A DNA stretch of 27,535 bases from Hyphomicrobiales bacterium (lineage in GTDB: Bacteria; Pseudomonadota; Alphaproteobacteria; Rhizobiales; Aestuariivirgaceae): the NCBI GenBank assembly GCA_020029455.1, contig JAIBJH010000004.1:1-27535 (forward strand), written 5' to 3'. Positions 17,024-25,060 of this stretch are shown piece after piece. The position numbers and the translations under genes are program-made. The notes beneath the pieces were generated by a model. It saw nothing but the letters and a program-made list of their open reading frames with translations, did not search any database and was not told the DNA's origin. Position 1 is the first letter of the stretch, and each line of letters starts with the position of its first letter.

Positions 17024-17817
17024 ACTTTCATCTCCAATGCATTCTCTGCGATTGTCTGCAGAATGTTCTTCAATGTGAGGCGGAGGTTCGCGGCCTTTGT
17101 TTCACTGTAGTCCCAGGGCGGTGCTTCGCGCTCGAGATAGGCGCTCTGGGCAATTTCCATCTGGATGGCGTGAACGCCTGTTTCGGGTTTGCCATAGTGG
17201 CGCGTGGTCCAGCCGCCGCGGAATCTGCCGTTCAAGATTGTGGAGTAAGTTGAAGCGCTGGTGATGCGATGCGTTGCCGACGCGATTGAACGCGCGCAAG
17301 TCTTTCCATTGTCAGTGCCGATATTGAGAGCGGGCAACTCGCCTTCGAACAGAAATGGAATACGCGAGCGGATGGAATGGCAGTCATAGACAATGGCGAC
17401 GCCATGCCGTGCCTTGACGCGTTCTATCTCTTTCTCCAATGCCGCATGGTAGGGGCGGTGATAGTTCGTGGTGCGTGTTGCGATATCGTCGGCATTTGGT
17501 TCCGCCCCTTCTTTCCAGATGGGCTTGTCATCAAAATCGGTGAGCGGACAAAGGCCCGTGGTGTTCTGTCCGGGATAGAGCGATGCACCCGAAGGATCGC
17601 GGTTGGCGTCGATGACATAGCGATGAAAGGTGGCGCGGACCACACTCGCACTGGGGAGAAGATCATCATAGAGGCGACCAATGTGCCAATCGGTGTCGGC
17701 CAAGAGTTTGCCACCGTCATTGAGATGCGACTTGATTTCCGCGGGCGCGAAAGTGCCACCGTGAGGCTGGCCCAAAATCACTGGTCCATCGCCTTGAATG
17801 ATTTCAACAGGACTCAT
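17020..17817 (-). CDS. hutG: N-formylglutamate deformylase
   Basis: The enzyme hydrolyses N-formylglutamate to glutamate and formate, the last step of the five-step Hut route. The 265-residue protein belongs to the N-formylglutamate amidohydrolase family, not the arginase-like HutG of enteric bacteria. Motifs include GQPHGGTF (16-23), DTDWHIGRLYDDL (about 42-54), RYVIDANRDPSG and VYDCHSIRS, which supply likely metal ligands. It overlaps hutH upstream (ATGA, 17814-17817) and hutU downstream by four bases each. Its presence with hutF fits the Pseudomonas-type pathway. Confidence 0.95.
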   Translation of the reverse strand: MSPVEIIQGDGPVILGQPHGGTFAPAEIKSHLNDGGKLLADTDWHIGRLYDDLLPSASVVRATFHRYVIDANRDPSGASLYPGQNTTGLCPLTDFDDKPIWKEGAEPNADDIATRTTNYHRPYHAALEKEIERVKARHGVAIVYDCHSIRSRIPFLFEGELPALNIGTDNGKTCARSIASATHRITSASTYSTILNGRFRGGWTTRHYGKPETGVHAIQMEIAQSAYLEREAPPWDYSETKAANLRLTLKNILQTIAENALEMKV

Positions 17818-19352
17818 TTTGCGAAGTCCGGCAGCGCCACACCCGCAGATTTTGCGATTGTTCCATCAGCGATCAGCGAGGCCGCTTTCTCCAAATCATC
17901 GCCCATGTAACGATCTTCACCCAAAGCCTTCACATTTTGGCGCAAGCTTTTGATGGCGTTCTGCAAAGGTCTGGAGGTGTCGAGCGGTTTGCGGAACTCA
18001 ACTCCCTGTGCTGCGCAAAGCAGTTCGATACCAAGGATGTGTTGCAGATTGGCGTTCATGCGCATCAGGCGCCTCGCGCCATGGGCCGCCATGGAGACAT
18101 GATCTTCCTGGTTCGCCGATGTGGGCGTTGAGTCAGTGACGCAAGGTGTTGCGAGATGTTTGTTCTCGCTCATCAGCGCTGCGCTTGTTACTTCCGCGAT
18201 CATGTATCCTGAGTTGAGGCCAGGATTTGGTGTGAGGAATGCCGGAAGGTCGAATGACAAAACGGGATCGACCATCAGCGCCACGCGGCGCTGGGCGATG
18301 GCGCCGATCTCGGAAATGGCGAGCGCCGTCATGTCGGCGGCGAAGCCCACAGGCTCGGCGTGGAAGTTGCCACCGGATACGATCTCGCCTGCCCCCGTCA
18401 GCACGAGCGGATTATCGGTTGCGGCATTGGCCTCGATCTCGAGGGTGCGGCCCGCCTGGCGCAACACATCCATGGCAGCGCCCGTCACCTGCGGCTGGCA
18501 GCGGATGCAATAAGGATCCTGCACACGGCTGTCGCCCTTGCGATGGCTTTCGCGGATCACGGAGCCGTCAAGGAGTTCACGCATGACATGAGCGGCCTCG
18601 ATCTGGCCAGCATGCCCACGCAGTGTATGAATCTCCGGCTGCAGGGGTGCGGTCGATCCCATGATGGCATCGGTTGAAAGAGCTGAGGTGACGAGCGCTG
18701 ATTGCGCTGCTGTCCAAGCATCAAACACTCCGGCAAGCGCAAATGCGGTTGAGAACTGTGTACCGTTGATGAAGGCGAGACCTTCCTTAGGCCCCAGCGG
18801 AATGGGCGCGAGGCCTGCGCGCTTCAGCGCTTCGGCGCCTTTTAATTTCTCGCCTTTGTGAAATGCTTCACCTTCGCCGATGATGACGGCAGTCATGTGG
18901 GCAAGTGGCGCAAGGTCGCCACTCGCCCCCACCGAGCCTTGCGCGGGGACGACCGGCGTCACGTCCTTCGCGAGCATGCCTTCCAGCAATTCGATGAGCG
19001 ACCAGCGCACGCCGGAGGCGCCACGGCCCAAAGAGAGGAGCTTCAGCGCCATCATCAGCCGCGTGATGTTGCGGGGAATTGTTTCGCCGACGCCCGCGCA
19101 ATGACTCAGGATCAAGTTGCGCTGGAGCGTTGCCGTGTCTTCCGGTGGAATGCGGATGGAGGCGAGCTTTCCGAATCCCGTATTCACGCCATAGACAGGC
19201 GTGTCTCCTTTCGCGGCTTTCGCGATGATGGCGGCAGAGGCTTCGATGGCGGGCTTGGCGCTGTGCTCCAGCGTCACCGGCAATTCCTCGCGGTAGATGC
19301 GGCGAAGTTCCGCGAGCGTCACGGCTCCCGGCCTCAAGGTCAGCGTGGTCAC
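17814..19352 (-). CDS. hutH: Histidine ammonia-lyase
   Basis: HutH removes ammonia from L-histidine to give urocanate, the first committed step. The 512-residue protein has the Ala-Ser-Gly triad (143-145, in GSVGASGDLAPLAHM) that cyclises to the MIO electrophile, and the conserved YGVNTGFG near residues 54-61. The start is GTG at 19352, chosen because it overlaps the hutI stop by four bases (GTGA) and yields the normal N-terminus MTTLTLRPG. The stop overlaps the hutG ATG. Confidence 0.98.
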   Translation of the reverse strand: MTTLTLRPGAVTLAELRRIYREELPVTLEHSAKPAIEASAAIIAKAAKGDTPVYGVNTGFGKLASIRIPPEDTATLQRNLILSHCAGVGETIPRNITRLMMALKLLSLGRGASGVRWSLIELLEGMLAKDVTPVVPAQGSVGASGDLAPLAHMTAVIIGEGEAFHKGEKLKGAEALKRAGLAPIPLGPKEGLAFINGTQFSTAFALAGVFDAWTAAQSALVTSALSTDAIMGSTAPLQPEIHTLRGHAGQIEAAHVMRELLDGSVIRESHRKGDSRVQDPYCIRCQPQVTGAAMDVLRQAGRTLEIEANAATDNPLVLTGAGEIVSGGNFHAEPVGFAADMTALAISEIGAIAQRRVALMVDPVLSFDLPAFLTPNPGLNSGYMIAEVTSAALMSENKHLATPCVTDSTPTSANQEDHVSMAAHGARRLMRMNANLQHILGIELLCAAQGVEFRKPLDTSRPLQNAIKSLRQNVKALGEDRYMGDDLEKAASLIADGTIAKSAGVALPDFAK

Positions 19353-20554
19353 GAGAGGCTCCCGATCAGGCGTTCATGCAGCGGATTGAAGCCGATGCGG
19401 TAGGAAAGCTCCGCCGGATGCTTCACATTCCAGATGGCGAAGTTGGCGACATTGCCCACTGTGATTGTGCCATGATCCTTGAGGCGCAGCGCCTTCGCGG
19501 CATTGATGGTTGTACCCGCAAGCGCCTCTTCCGGTGTCATGCGGAAAAGAGTGCATGCCATGTTCATTGCAAGCAGCATGGAGGAAAGCGGCGAAGAGCC
19601 GGGGTTCATGTCGGTTGAAATCGCCATGGGTACATTGTGCTTGCGGAAGAGATCAATGGGCGGGGCTTGTTTTTCCTGCAGCGTATAGAAAGCGCCGGGC
19701 AGTATCGTGGCGACCATTCCCGCCTTCGCCATCGCGGCAACGCCGTCCTCATCGATATATTCGAGATGCTCGGCAGACATCGCGCCATAGGAAGCGGCCA
19801 GTTTCCCGCCGTGGAGATTGGATAGCTGCTCGGCATGAAGTTTGACGAGCAGGCCCAGTGATTTTGCCACATCAAAGACACGGGCAATCTGTGAGATAGA
19901 AAAGGCGATGCCTTCGCAGAAGCCATCGACGGCATCAACAAGCCCCTCAGCGTGAGCGGCCTTGAGCGCCGGAATACAGACGTCATCTATGTAGGCATCG
20001 GCGCGATTCTTGTATTCCGGCGGAATGGCGTGGGCGCCGAGAAAGCTAGTCACCGCCTTTACCTGGCGAAAGGACGGGATGCGCCGTGCTGCGCGCAGCA
20101 TGTTGAGTTCAGTCTCGCGGTCGAGCCCATAGCCGGATTTGATTTCAATGACCGACACACCTTCGGCAATCATGGCGTCAATTCGGGGCAGGGCCCATTC
20201 GACCAATTCATCGACAGTTGCGTTGCGCGTGGCCTTGACGGTGGAAATGATGCCGCCGCCAGCGCGGGCCACTTCCTCGTAGGTTGCGCCTTTGAGGCGC
20301 ATTTCGAATTCATTGGCGCGGTTGCCGCCATGAACAATATGCGTATGGCAATCGATCAGGGCGGGCGTGACGAGACGTCCCGCAAGATCGTGCTCAAGAA
20401 ATGATTTGAAGCTTGGCGGACATTCGGTGCGCTTGCCAACCCATAAAATGCGTCCATTTTCACAGGCAATGGCGGCATCGGCAATGAAACCGTAGCCGGG
20501 ACCCGCCATGGTCGCGGCCACGCCATTTGCAAGCAGCGTTTTGTTTTCGGGCAT
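19349..20554 (-). CDS. hutI: Imidazolonepropionase
   Basis: HutI hydrolyses imidazolone propionate to N-formimidoyl-glutamate. The 401-residue amidohydrolase has metal ligands His70 and His72 in LIDCHTHIVHGG, a VIEIKSGYGLD motif, LHAEQLSN, and STDMNPGS near the C-terminus. It is the first gene of the minus-strand hutIHGU run. The ATG at 20554 is about 46 bases from the near edge of the large palindrome at 20600-20627, so HutC could control it from that site. Confidence 0.97.
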   Translation of the reverse strand: MPENKTLLANGVAATMAGPGYGFIADAAIACENGRILWVGKRTECPPSFKSFLEHDLAGRLVTPALIDCHTHIVHGGNRANEFEMRLKGATYEEVARAGGGIISTVKATRNATVDELVEWALPRIDAMIAEGVSVIEIKSGYGLDRETELNMLRAARRIPSFRQVKAVTSFLGAHAIPPEYKNRADAYIDDVCIPALKAAHAEGLVDAVDGFCEGIAFSISQIARVFDVAKSLGLLVKLHAEQLSNLHGGKLAASYGAMSAEHLEYIDEDGVAAMAKAGMVATILPGAFYTLQEKQAPPIDLFRKHNVPMAISTDMNPGSSPLSSMLLAMNMACTLFRMTPEEALAGTTINAAKALRLKDHGTITVGNVANFAIWNVKHPAELSYRIGFNPLHERLIGSLS

Positions 20555-20577
20555 AAGGCGATTTTCCAGAATTTGGC

Positions 20578-20606
20578 TTTACAGGCTTCTAGTCTTTCGC
20601 CATTAT
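20578..20606 (+). promoter_or_regulatory. hutF: Candidate hutF promoter
   Basis: TTTACA (20578-20583) and CATTAT (20601-20606) are spaced by 17 bases and resemble sigma-70 -35 and -10 boxes. The -10 box lies inside the palindromic operator, so a bound repressor would block it. Confidence 0.4.
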
Positions 20607-20627
20607 TATGTCTAGACATAATAATGG
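20600..20627. promoter_or_regulatory. 28-bp perfect palindrome, candidate HutC operator
   Basis: The 28 bases are a perfect inverted repeat centred on TCTAGA. Each half reads CCATTATTATGTCT, and the core is TGTCTAGACA. It lies between the divergent hutI and hutF genes, ending 7 bases before the hutF ATG at 20635. GntR/HutC-type dimers bind such symmetric sites, and hutC is in the same cluster. The link to HutC is inferred from position and symmetry. Confidence 0.75.
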
Positions 20628-20634
20628 AACATCC

Positions 20635-22008
20635 ATGAGCGCCAAACAGAGCATTTTTGCGACGAAAGCCCTGCTCGGAGAGAGATGGGCCCATGACGTG
20701 CGGCTTTCCATTGCCGATGGGCGCATCGCAGGAATTGAAGAGAAAACCGCGGTACAAAGCGGTGATTTGCGCGTAGATGCGCTTCTGCCCGCACTTTCCA
20801 ATCTGCACTCGCACACCTTCCAGCGGGCCATGGCTGGGATGACCGAACACAAGGTCGCTGGCCGGGAGAGCTTCTGGACCTGGCGCGAGACGATGTACCG
20901 GTTTTTAGAACATCTCACGCCTGACCAAATCGAGGCCATCGCAGCGCAGGTCTTTGTCGAGATGCAGGAGGCGGGCTTCGCTGCGGTGGGCGAGTTCCAC
21001 TATGTGCATCACCAGAAGGGTGGTACGCGCTATGCGAACCTTGCCGAGCTTTCGCAGCGCATCATGACGGCGGCACAGGAGACAGGCATTGGCCTTACGC
21101 ATTTGCCGGTGCTCTACACTTATGGTGGCGCTGGAGAAAAGCCGCTTGCAGGCGGACAGTTGCGCTTTGGCAATTCTGTTGAGCGTTTTGCGCTTCTTCT
21201 AGAAGAGTGCCGTTCGGCAGCGGAAGCTCTTCCGAACGATGCAGTTGTCGGCATGGCGCCCCATTCCCTGCGCGCCACTTCGCCGGTTGATCTGAAGCAA
21301 GCATTGCAGTTTGCGGGCAGCAATCCTGTGCATATCCATGTGGCGGAACAACCCAAGGAAGTGGCGGATATCCGGGGGTGGCTCGGCGCACGGCCCGTGG
21401 AATGGCTCTTGGCCAATATGCCCATCGGCAGGAACTGGTGCGCCATCCATGCCACGCATATGACCACAGAAGAGACGAAAGGTCTCGCTCAGTCGGGCGC
21501 GGTTGCGGGGCTTTGCCCCATCACTGAAGCCAACCTTGGCGATGGATCTTTCAACGGCCCGCAGTGGATCGCCGCGAAGGGCCGATTTGGTGTGGGCTCC
21601 GATTCCAATGTTCGTATTTCTCTCATGGAAGAATTGCGTATGCTGGAATATTCACAGCGGCTACGTGATCTGTCGCGCAATGTGTTGGTGCCGGGGCAAG
21701 GTTCTGTCGGTTCATTTCTCTATGCCGAGGCCGCAAAGGGCGGGGCGCAGGCGCTGGGCCGGGATGCCGGCCTGATTGCTGACGGAAAGTTTGCCGATCT
21801 TGTGGCCATCGACAGCCAGCATGTTTCGCTCTGCGGCCTCAAGGACGAGCAGTTGCTGGACGGATTGTGTTTCGCCGCCGGTGACACTGTCGTCACCGAT
21901 GTTTGGTCGGCGGGCCGTCATCAGGTGAAGGATGGACGGCATGTGGCGCGGGAAAAAGTTGCGGTTCGCTATCGCCAGGTGCTCAAGGAACTGGTTGGAG
22001 TGCTGTGA
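20635..22008 (+). CDS. hutF: Formimidoylglutamate deiminase
   Basis: HutF hydrolyses N-formimidoyl-glutamate to N-formylglutamate and ammonia, feeding HutG. From the ATG at 20635 it has 457 residues; an in-frame start at 20608 would lie inside the operator palindrome and is rejected. This amidohydrolase has HxH metal ligands His58 and His60 (LSNLHSHTFQRAMAG), then HIHVAEQPKEV, AIHATHMT and GVGSDSNVRISL. GGAAC is a modest ribosome site. The 3' end lies 5 bases from the end of convergent hutD. It is divergent from hutI. Confidence 0.96.
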   Translation: MSAKQSIFATKALLGERWAHDVRLSIADGRIAGIEEKTAVQSGDLRVDALLPALSNLHSHTFQRAMAGMTEHKVAGRESFWTWRETMYRFLEHLTPDQIEAIAAQVFVEMQEAGFAAVGEFHYVHHQKGGTRYANLAELSQRIMTAAQETGIGLTHLPVLYTYGGAGEKPLAGGQLRFGNSVERFALLLEECRSAAEALPNDAVVGMAPHSLRATSPVDLKQALQFAGSNPVHIHVAEQPKEVADIRGWLGARPVEWLLANMPIGRNWCAIHATHMTTEETKGLAQSGAVAGLCPITEANLGDGSFNGPQWIAAKGRFGVGSDSNVRISLMEELRMLEYSQRLRDLSRNVLVPGQGSVGSFLYAEAAKGGAQALGRDAGLIADGKFADLVAIDSQHVSLCGLKDEQLLDGLCFAAGDTVVTDVWSAGRHQVKDGRHVAREKVAVRYRQVLKELVGVL

Positions 22009-22013
22009 TGCGA

Positions 22014-22535
22014 TCAGCGGTTCCGCAGTGCCACGAGCAGGCACAGCCCGGCGATTTCTACAGGTCCGTCGGATACTACAAGCGATTGCGCAGAAATGTT
22101 CTGCCCGTTGGCGGTGCCATTCTCCAAGGCAAGGATAAAGCGGGTTACATCATTGCTCGTCGTGACTTTGAGTCGATCGTGAACCGTTACGTCTGCCGCA
22201 ACGACGTTGGCGTTGAAGATCACATTGAAATCGCGCACATCGCCGCCGATCCGTTTGCCGGAAATGGGCAAGTCGCCGGAAAAAGCCAAGGGAGAGAGAG
22301 GCAGGGCGCGCAGTTCGCGGTCCGGCGCTTGCAACACCAAGCCCTCACCTTCAATCACCGTCAAAATGCGCGAGAGGCTGGGAAAGAGCGAGAAGGGGCC
22401 ATCGCTCGCCACTTCCGCAATGGAGAGCCGCCACAGCAGTTTGTCATCGCGCTCCTCCTTCAGGATTTCGTGGGTGATACCGCCGCTATTCTTCCATGGC
22501 ATGGTCTTAAAGTCGGACGGCGGGATAATCCTCAT
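22014..22535 (-). CDS. hutD: HutD family protein
   Basis: The 173-residue protein matches the HutD family, cupin-like proteins found in proteobacterial hut clusters. The N-terminus MRIIPPSDFKTMPWKNSGG and the segment RLSIAEVASDGPFSLFPSLSR (in part) are characteristic. The family is thought to modulate hut expression or urocanate levels, but its biochemical activity is not established. It converges with hutF (5-base gap), and its start is only 14 bases from the start of the divergent hutC, so promoter signals must overlap coding sequence. Confidence 0.92.
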   Translation of the reverse strand: MRIIPPSDFKTMPWKNSGGITHEILKEERDDKLLWRLSIAEVASDGPFSLFPSLSRILTVIEGEGLVLQAPDRELRALPLSPLAFSGDLPISGKRIGGDVRDFNVIFNANVVAADVTVHDRLKVTTSNDVTRFILALENGTANGQNISAQSLVVSDGPVEIAGLCLLVALRNR

Positions 22536-22549
22536 GGAAGACTTCTGCC

Positions 22550-23257
22550 ATGGGGCGTGCTTTCATGAAAGCCTCAGGCTATGCGGCGGTGAAAAACGAA
22601 ATCCTGCGCCGCATCCGCAACAGGGTGTGGGCGCCAGGCGCGCTCGTTCCCGGTGAGATTGATTTGGCGGAACGCTTCGGCGTGGCGCGTGGCACGGTGA
22701 ACCGGGCCATGCGGGAACTCACCGAGCAGGGTTATCTGGAACGGAAGCGCAAGGGCGGAACACGCGTCAGGCCTTCACCGCTTCGGGCGGCGCGTTTTGA
22801 GATTCCGATTGTGCGGGCCGAAATCGAAGGCACGGGAGCTACCTATGGCTACAGGCTTTTGTCCCGTAACATCGCAGAAGCTTCCGCGGCCCTGAAGGAG
22901 ATGCTTCATCTGCCCGCCCGTTCGCGGTTCCTGCAGCTCCACTGCCTGCATCTTGCCGGCGGCAAGCCCTTCCAACTGGAAGAGCGCTGGATCAATCTCC
23001 ATGCCCTTCCTCAGGCCGAACAGGCAGACTTCTTGGAACTGGGTCCCAATGAATGGCTGGTGCAGACTGTTCCGTACACGGATGTTGAGATTACCTTCGA
23101 GGCCCGCGCCGCTTCAACTCTTGCGGCGCTCCAGCTATCCGTTGCGGAGGGAGAACCACTCTTCACCACTTTGCGCACAACCTGGCTCAATGGCGAGGCG
23201 CTCACCCATGTGAGGCTCACCTTCCACAAAGGTTATCGCATGGTGACGCGGTATTAG
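22550..23257 (+). CDS. hutC: Histidine utilisation repressor, GntR family
   Basis: HutC represses hut genes until urocanate binds. The 235-residue protein has a GntR winged helix (about residues 10-75, with GEIDLAERFGVARGTVNRAM) and a C-terminal UTRA effector domain starting near residue 95. The ATG at 22550 is preceded by GGAAG. An ATG at 22565 (MKASGYAAVK) is nearly as good and matches the conserved start of the domain. Its target is probably the palindrome at 20600-20627. A strong hairpin begins right at its stop codon. Confidence 0.95.
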   Translation: MGRAFMKASGYAAVKNEILRRIRNRVWAPGALVPGEIDLAERFGVARGTVNRAMRELTEQGYLERKRKGGTRVRPSPLRAARFEIPIVRAEIEGTGATYGYRLLSRNIAEASAALKEMLHLPARSRFLQLHCLHLAGGKPFQLEERWINLHALPQAEQADFLELGPNEWLVQTVPYTDVEITFEARAASTLAALQLSVAEGEPLFTTLRTTWLNGEALTHVRLTFHKGYRMVTRY

Positions 23258-23303
23258 AGCAAATCCCGCGAAAGTTGAAGACTTTCGCGATAAGGATTTG
23301 CTC
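23257..23303 (+). terminator. Large hairpin at the end of hutC
   Basis: GAGCAAATCC (23257-23266) pairs with GGATTTGCTC (23294-23303), and CGCGAAAGT (23267-23275) pairs with ACTTTCGCG (23281-23289) around a five-base loop. A four-base bulge (23290-23293) separates the stems. There is no clear T-run. It may be a terminator or a dispersed rhizobial palindromic element. Confidence 0.55.
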
Positions 23304-23332
23304 CAACATTTTGACTTGGCGCGATTCCTTTT

Positions 23333-23356
23333 CGGCAAGCCGATTCCGGCTTGCCG
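23333..23356. terminator. Hairpin between hutC and asd, likely bidirectional terminator
   Basis: CGGCAAGCCG and CGGCTTGCCG form a perfect 10-bp stem with an ATTC loop. Outer segments CGCGATTCC and GGAAGCGCG can extend the pairing with one mismatch and a bulge. It lies 10 bases past the asd stop and in line with hutC, so it could serve both convergent genes. Confidence 0.55.
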
Positions 23357-23365
23357 GGAAGCGCG

Positions 23366-24403
23366 CTAAGCTGCCTTCTTGATGAGTCCCCGGTTGATGA
23401 TGCTCTCGGCGATCTGCACGGCGTTCAAAGCCGCACCCTTACGCAGGTTGTCGGAGACCACCCACATGTTGATGCCGTTCTCAATCGTGGCGTCGTCGCG
23501 GATGCGGGAAATGAAGGTGGCGAAGTCACCCACGCATTCAACTGGCGTCACGTAGCCGCCGTCCTCGCGCTTGTCGACCACCATGCAGCCCGGCGCCTCG
23601 CGCAGGAGGTCGCGCGCTTCTTCGGCAGAGAGTGGCGTTTCGAATTCGATGTTAATCGCTTCAGAATGGCCCACGAACACCGGCACGCGCACGCAGGTTG
23701 CCGTCACCTTGATCTTGGGGTCGAGGATCTTCTTGGTCTCGGCTGACAACTTCCATTCTTCCTTGGTCTCGCCCGAATCCAAGAAGACGTCGATGTGGGG
23801 AATGACATTGAAGGCGATCTGCTTGGTAAACTTCTTCGGTGCCGGCGCGTCTGTGACGAAGATGCCGCGGGTCTGGTTCCATAGCTCGTCGAGGCCTTCC
23901 TTGCCGGCGCCTGAGACGGATTGATAGGTCGAAACTACCACGCGCTTGATCTTTGCGACATCGTGGAGCGGCTTCAATGCCACCACCATCTGGGCGGTGG
24001 AGCAGTTGGGATTGGCGATAATGTTCTTCCTGGTTTTGCGCGCCATATATTCGGTGAGCACATGGGCGTTCACTTCCGGAACGATGAGAGGCACTTCCGG
24101 GTCATAGCGCCAGCACGAGGAATTATCGATGACGATGCAGCCCTGGGCGCCGATCTTGGGCGACCATTCCTTGGAAACGGCGGAGCCCGCCGACATCACG
24201 CAGAAGTCCAACTTAGAGAAATCGAACTGCTCCAGATCCTTGCACTTCAGCGTCTTCTCGCCATAGCTCACTTCGACGCCGATCGACTTGCGCGAAGCCA
24301 GCGCATGAACCTCGTCGGCGGGGAACCGGCGCTCGGCCAGAATGTTGAGCATTTCGCGGCCGACGTTTCCTGTCGCACCGACCACGGCAACCTTATAACC
24401 CAT
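23366..24403 (-). CDS. asd: Aspartate-semialdehyde dehydrogenase
   Basis: The enzyme reduces aspartyl phosphate to aspartate semialdehyde with NADPH, the branch point to lysine/diaminopimelate, threonine and methionine. The 345-residue protein has the nucleotide-binding GATGNVG (9-15), the catalytic Cys134 in NPNCSTAQ, a QSVSGAG motif and the FVGHSEAI histidine motif. AGGAG lies before the ATG at 24403. It is not in an operon with neighbours: hutC converges on its 3' end, and a 459-base repeat-rich spacer lies upstream. Confidence 0.97.
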   Translation of the reverse strand: MGYKVAVVGATGNVGREMLNILAERRFPADEVHALASRKSIGVEVSYGEKTLKCKDLEQFDFSKLDFCVMSAGSAVSKEWSPKIGAQGCIVIDNSSCWRYDPEVPLIVPEVNAHVLTEYMARKTRKNIIANPNCSTAQMVVALKPLHDVAKIKRVVVSTYQSVSGAGKEGLDELWNQTRGIFVTDAPAPKKFTKQIAFNVIPHIDVFLDSGETKEEWKLSAETKKILDPKIKVTATCVRVPVFVGHSEAINIEFETPLSAEEARDLLREAPGCMVVDKREDGGYVTPVECVGDFATFISRIRDDATIENGINMWVVSDNLRKGAALNAVQIAESIINRGLIKKAA

Positions 24404-24610
24404 TGGGGACTCCTGAAATCTTTCGTTCGAGGCTCCCCGCGGGGCTTTTGAAGGCCCGGCTTGCCAAAAGGCATCGCCGCCATCCCTCGCGGGGGATGGG
24501 GCCCGAGGGATGACGCTAAACCGTTTTGGCTTTCGTCGTCTTGAACATGGAGGGCGCTCTTAGGGGCGGGGGCACGTCCTGTCAACCACGGGACTATCGC
24601 ATTTGAATTG

Positions 24611-24641
24611 CCCTCCCCCGATGCGTAGCATTGGGGGAGGG
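24611..24641. repeat. GC-rich inverted repeat with 14-bp stem
   Basis: CCCTCCCCCGATGC and GCATTGGGGGAGGG pair over 14 positions (one G-U) around a GTA loop. It looks like a REP-type dispersed element. Confidence 0.7.
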
Positions 24642-24665
24642 TGCCCCTGGACTTGATCCGGGGGC

Positions 24666-24751
24666 GGGAGAGGGCATCTTGTCGAGCAAAATTGCCCTCT
24701 CCCCCGCTTCGCGGACCCTCTCCCATGGCCCGTTCGGCCACGGGAGAGGGC
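24666..24751. repeat. Mosaic of complementary GGGAGAGGG / CCCTCTCCC elements
   Basis: Four related blocks occur: GGGAGAGGGC (24666-24675), GCCCTCTCCC (24694-24703), ACCCTCTCCC (24715-24724) and GGGAGAGGGC (24742-24751). The first two pair, and the last two form a 15-bp hairpin with one mismatch; alternative pairings are possible. This is typical of intergenic repeat families in rhizobia. Confidence 0.7.
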
Positions 24752-24862
24752 CTAGTTCGGTTAAGGCGATAGCCATGCTGTCAACTACAGGGGTTAATGG
24801 GGTTGGCAGGGGGAGCGCGCTCGGCTATGAGCGCCGCCGGACCACGAGGAAAACCCTCTTGC

Positions 24863-24952
24863 GGAGAGGTGGCAGAGTGGTCGATCGCGCCGCACTCGAA
24901 ATGCGGAGTACTCGCAAGGGTACCGGGGGTTCGAATCCCTCCCTCTCCGCCA
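24863..24952 (+). tRNA. tRNA-Ser (anticodon CGA)
   Basis: The acceptor stem GGAGAGG (24863-24869) pairs with CCTCTCC (24942-24948), followed by discriminator G and an encoded CCA. The anticodon stem is CCGCA/TGCGG, and the loop CTCGAAA gives anticodon CGA at 24897-24899, reading UCG. A long variable arm and the T-loop GTTCGAATC are present, as expected for a class II serine tRNA of 90 bases. Its last 14 bases recur at 27164-27177. Confidence 0.97.
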
Positions 24953-25060
24953 TCCTACGCCCTGCGGGCTCCGGATGGCAGGCCACCGAAGAGCTCAAGG
25001 GCGGAGGATGATCTCCCGAAGCTCACGCAAAGCGGGAGCGCAGGGAGACTGGATCAGCCC

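Larger units (their letters stand above)
24404..24862. other. Repeat-rich intergenic spacer between asd and tRNA-Ser
   Basis: No convincing gene is seen in these 459 bases. The segment carries several GC-rich inverted repeats: CCCCGCGGGG at 24435-24444, CATCCCTCG/CGAGGGATG at 24481-24489 and 24504-24512, and the cluster at 24611-24751. The promoters of asd (minus) and the tRNA (plus) must lie here, but I could not pick clear boxes. Confidence 0.6.

Noticed and set aside
20608..20634. Upstream in-frame start for hutF
   Set aside because: It would begin inside the operator palindrome and add nine residues not needed by the family.
24611..24751. CRISPR array
   Set aside because: The repeats are inverted, differ in length and have no regular spacers; they are REP-like hairpins.
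24797..25060. N-terminal extension of the GIY-YIG protein
   Set aside because: The open frame runs through the tRNA-Ser gene; the ATG at 25061 gives the complete domain.
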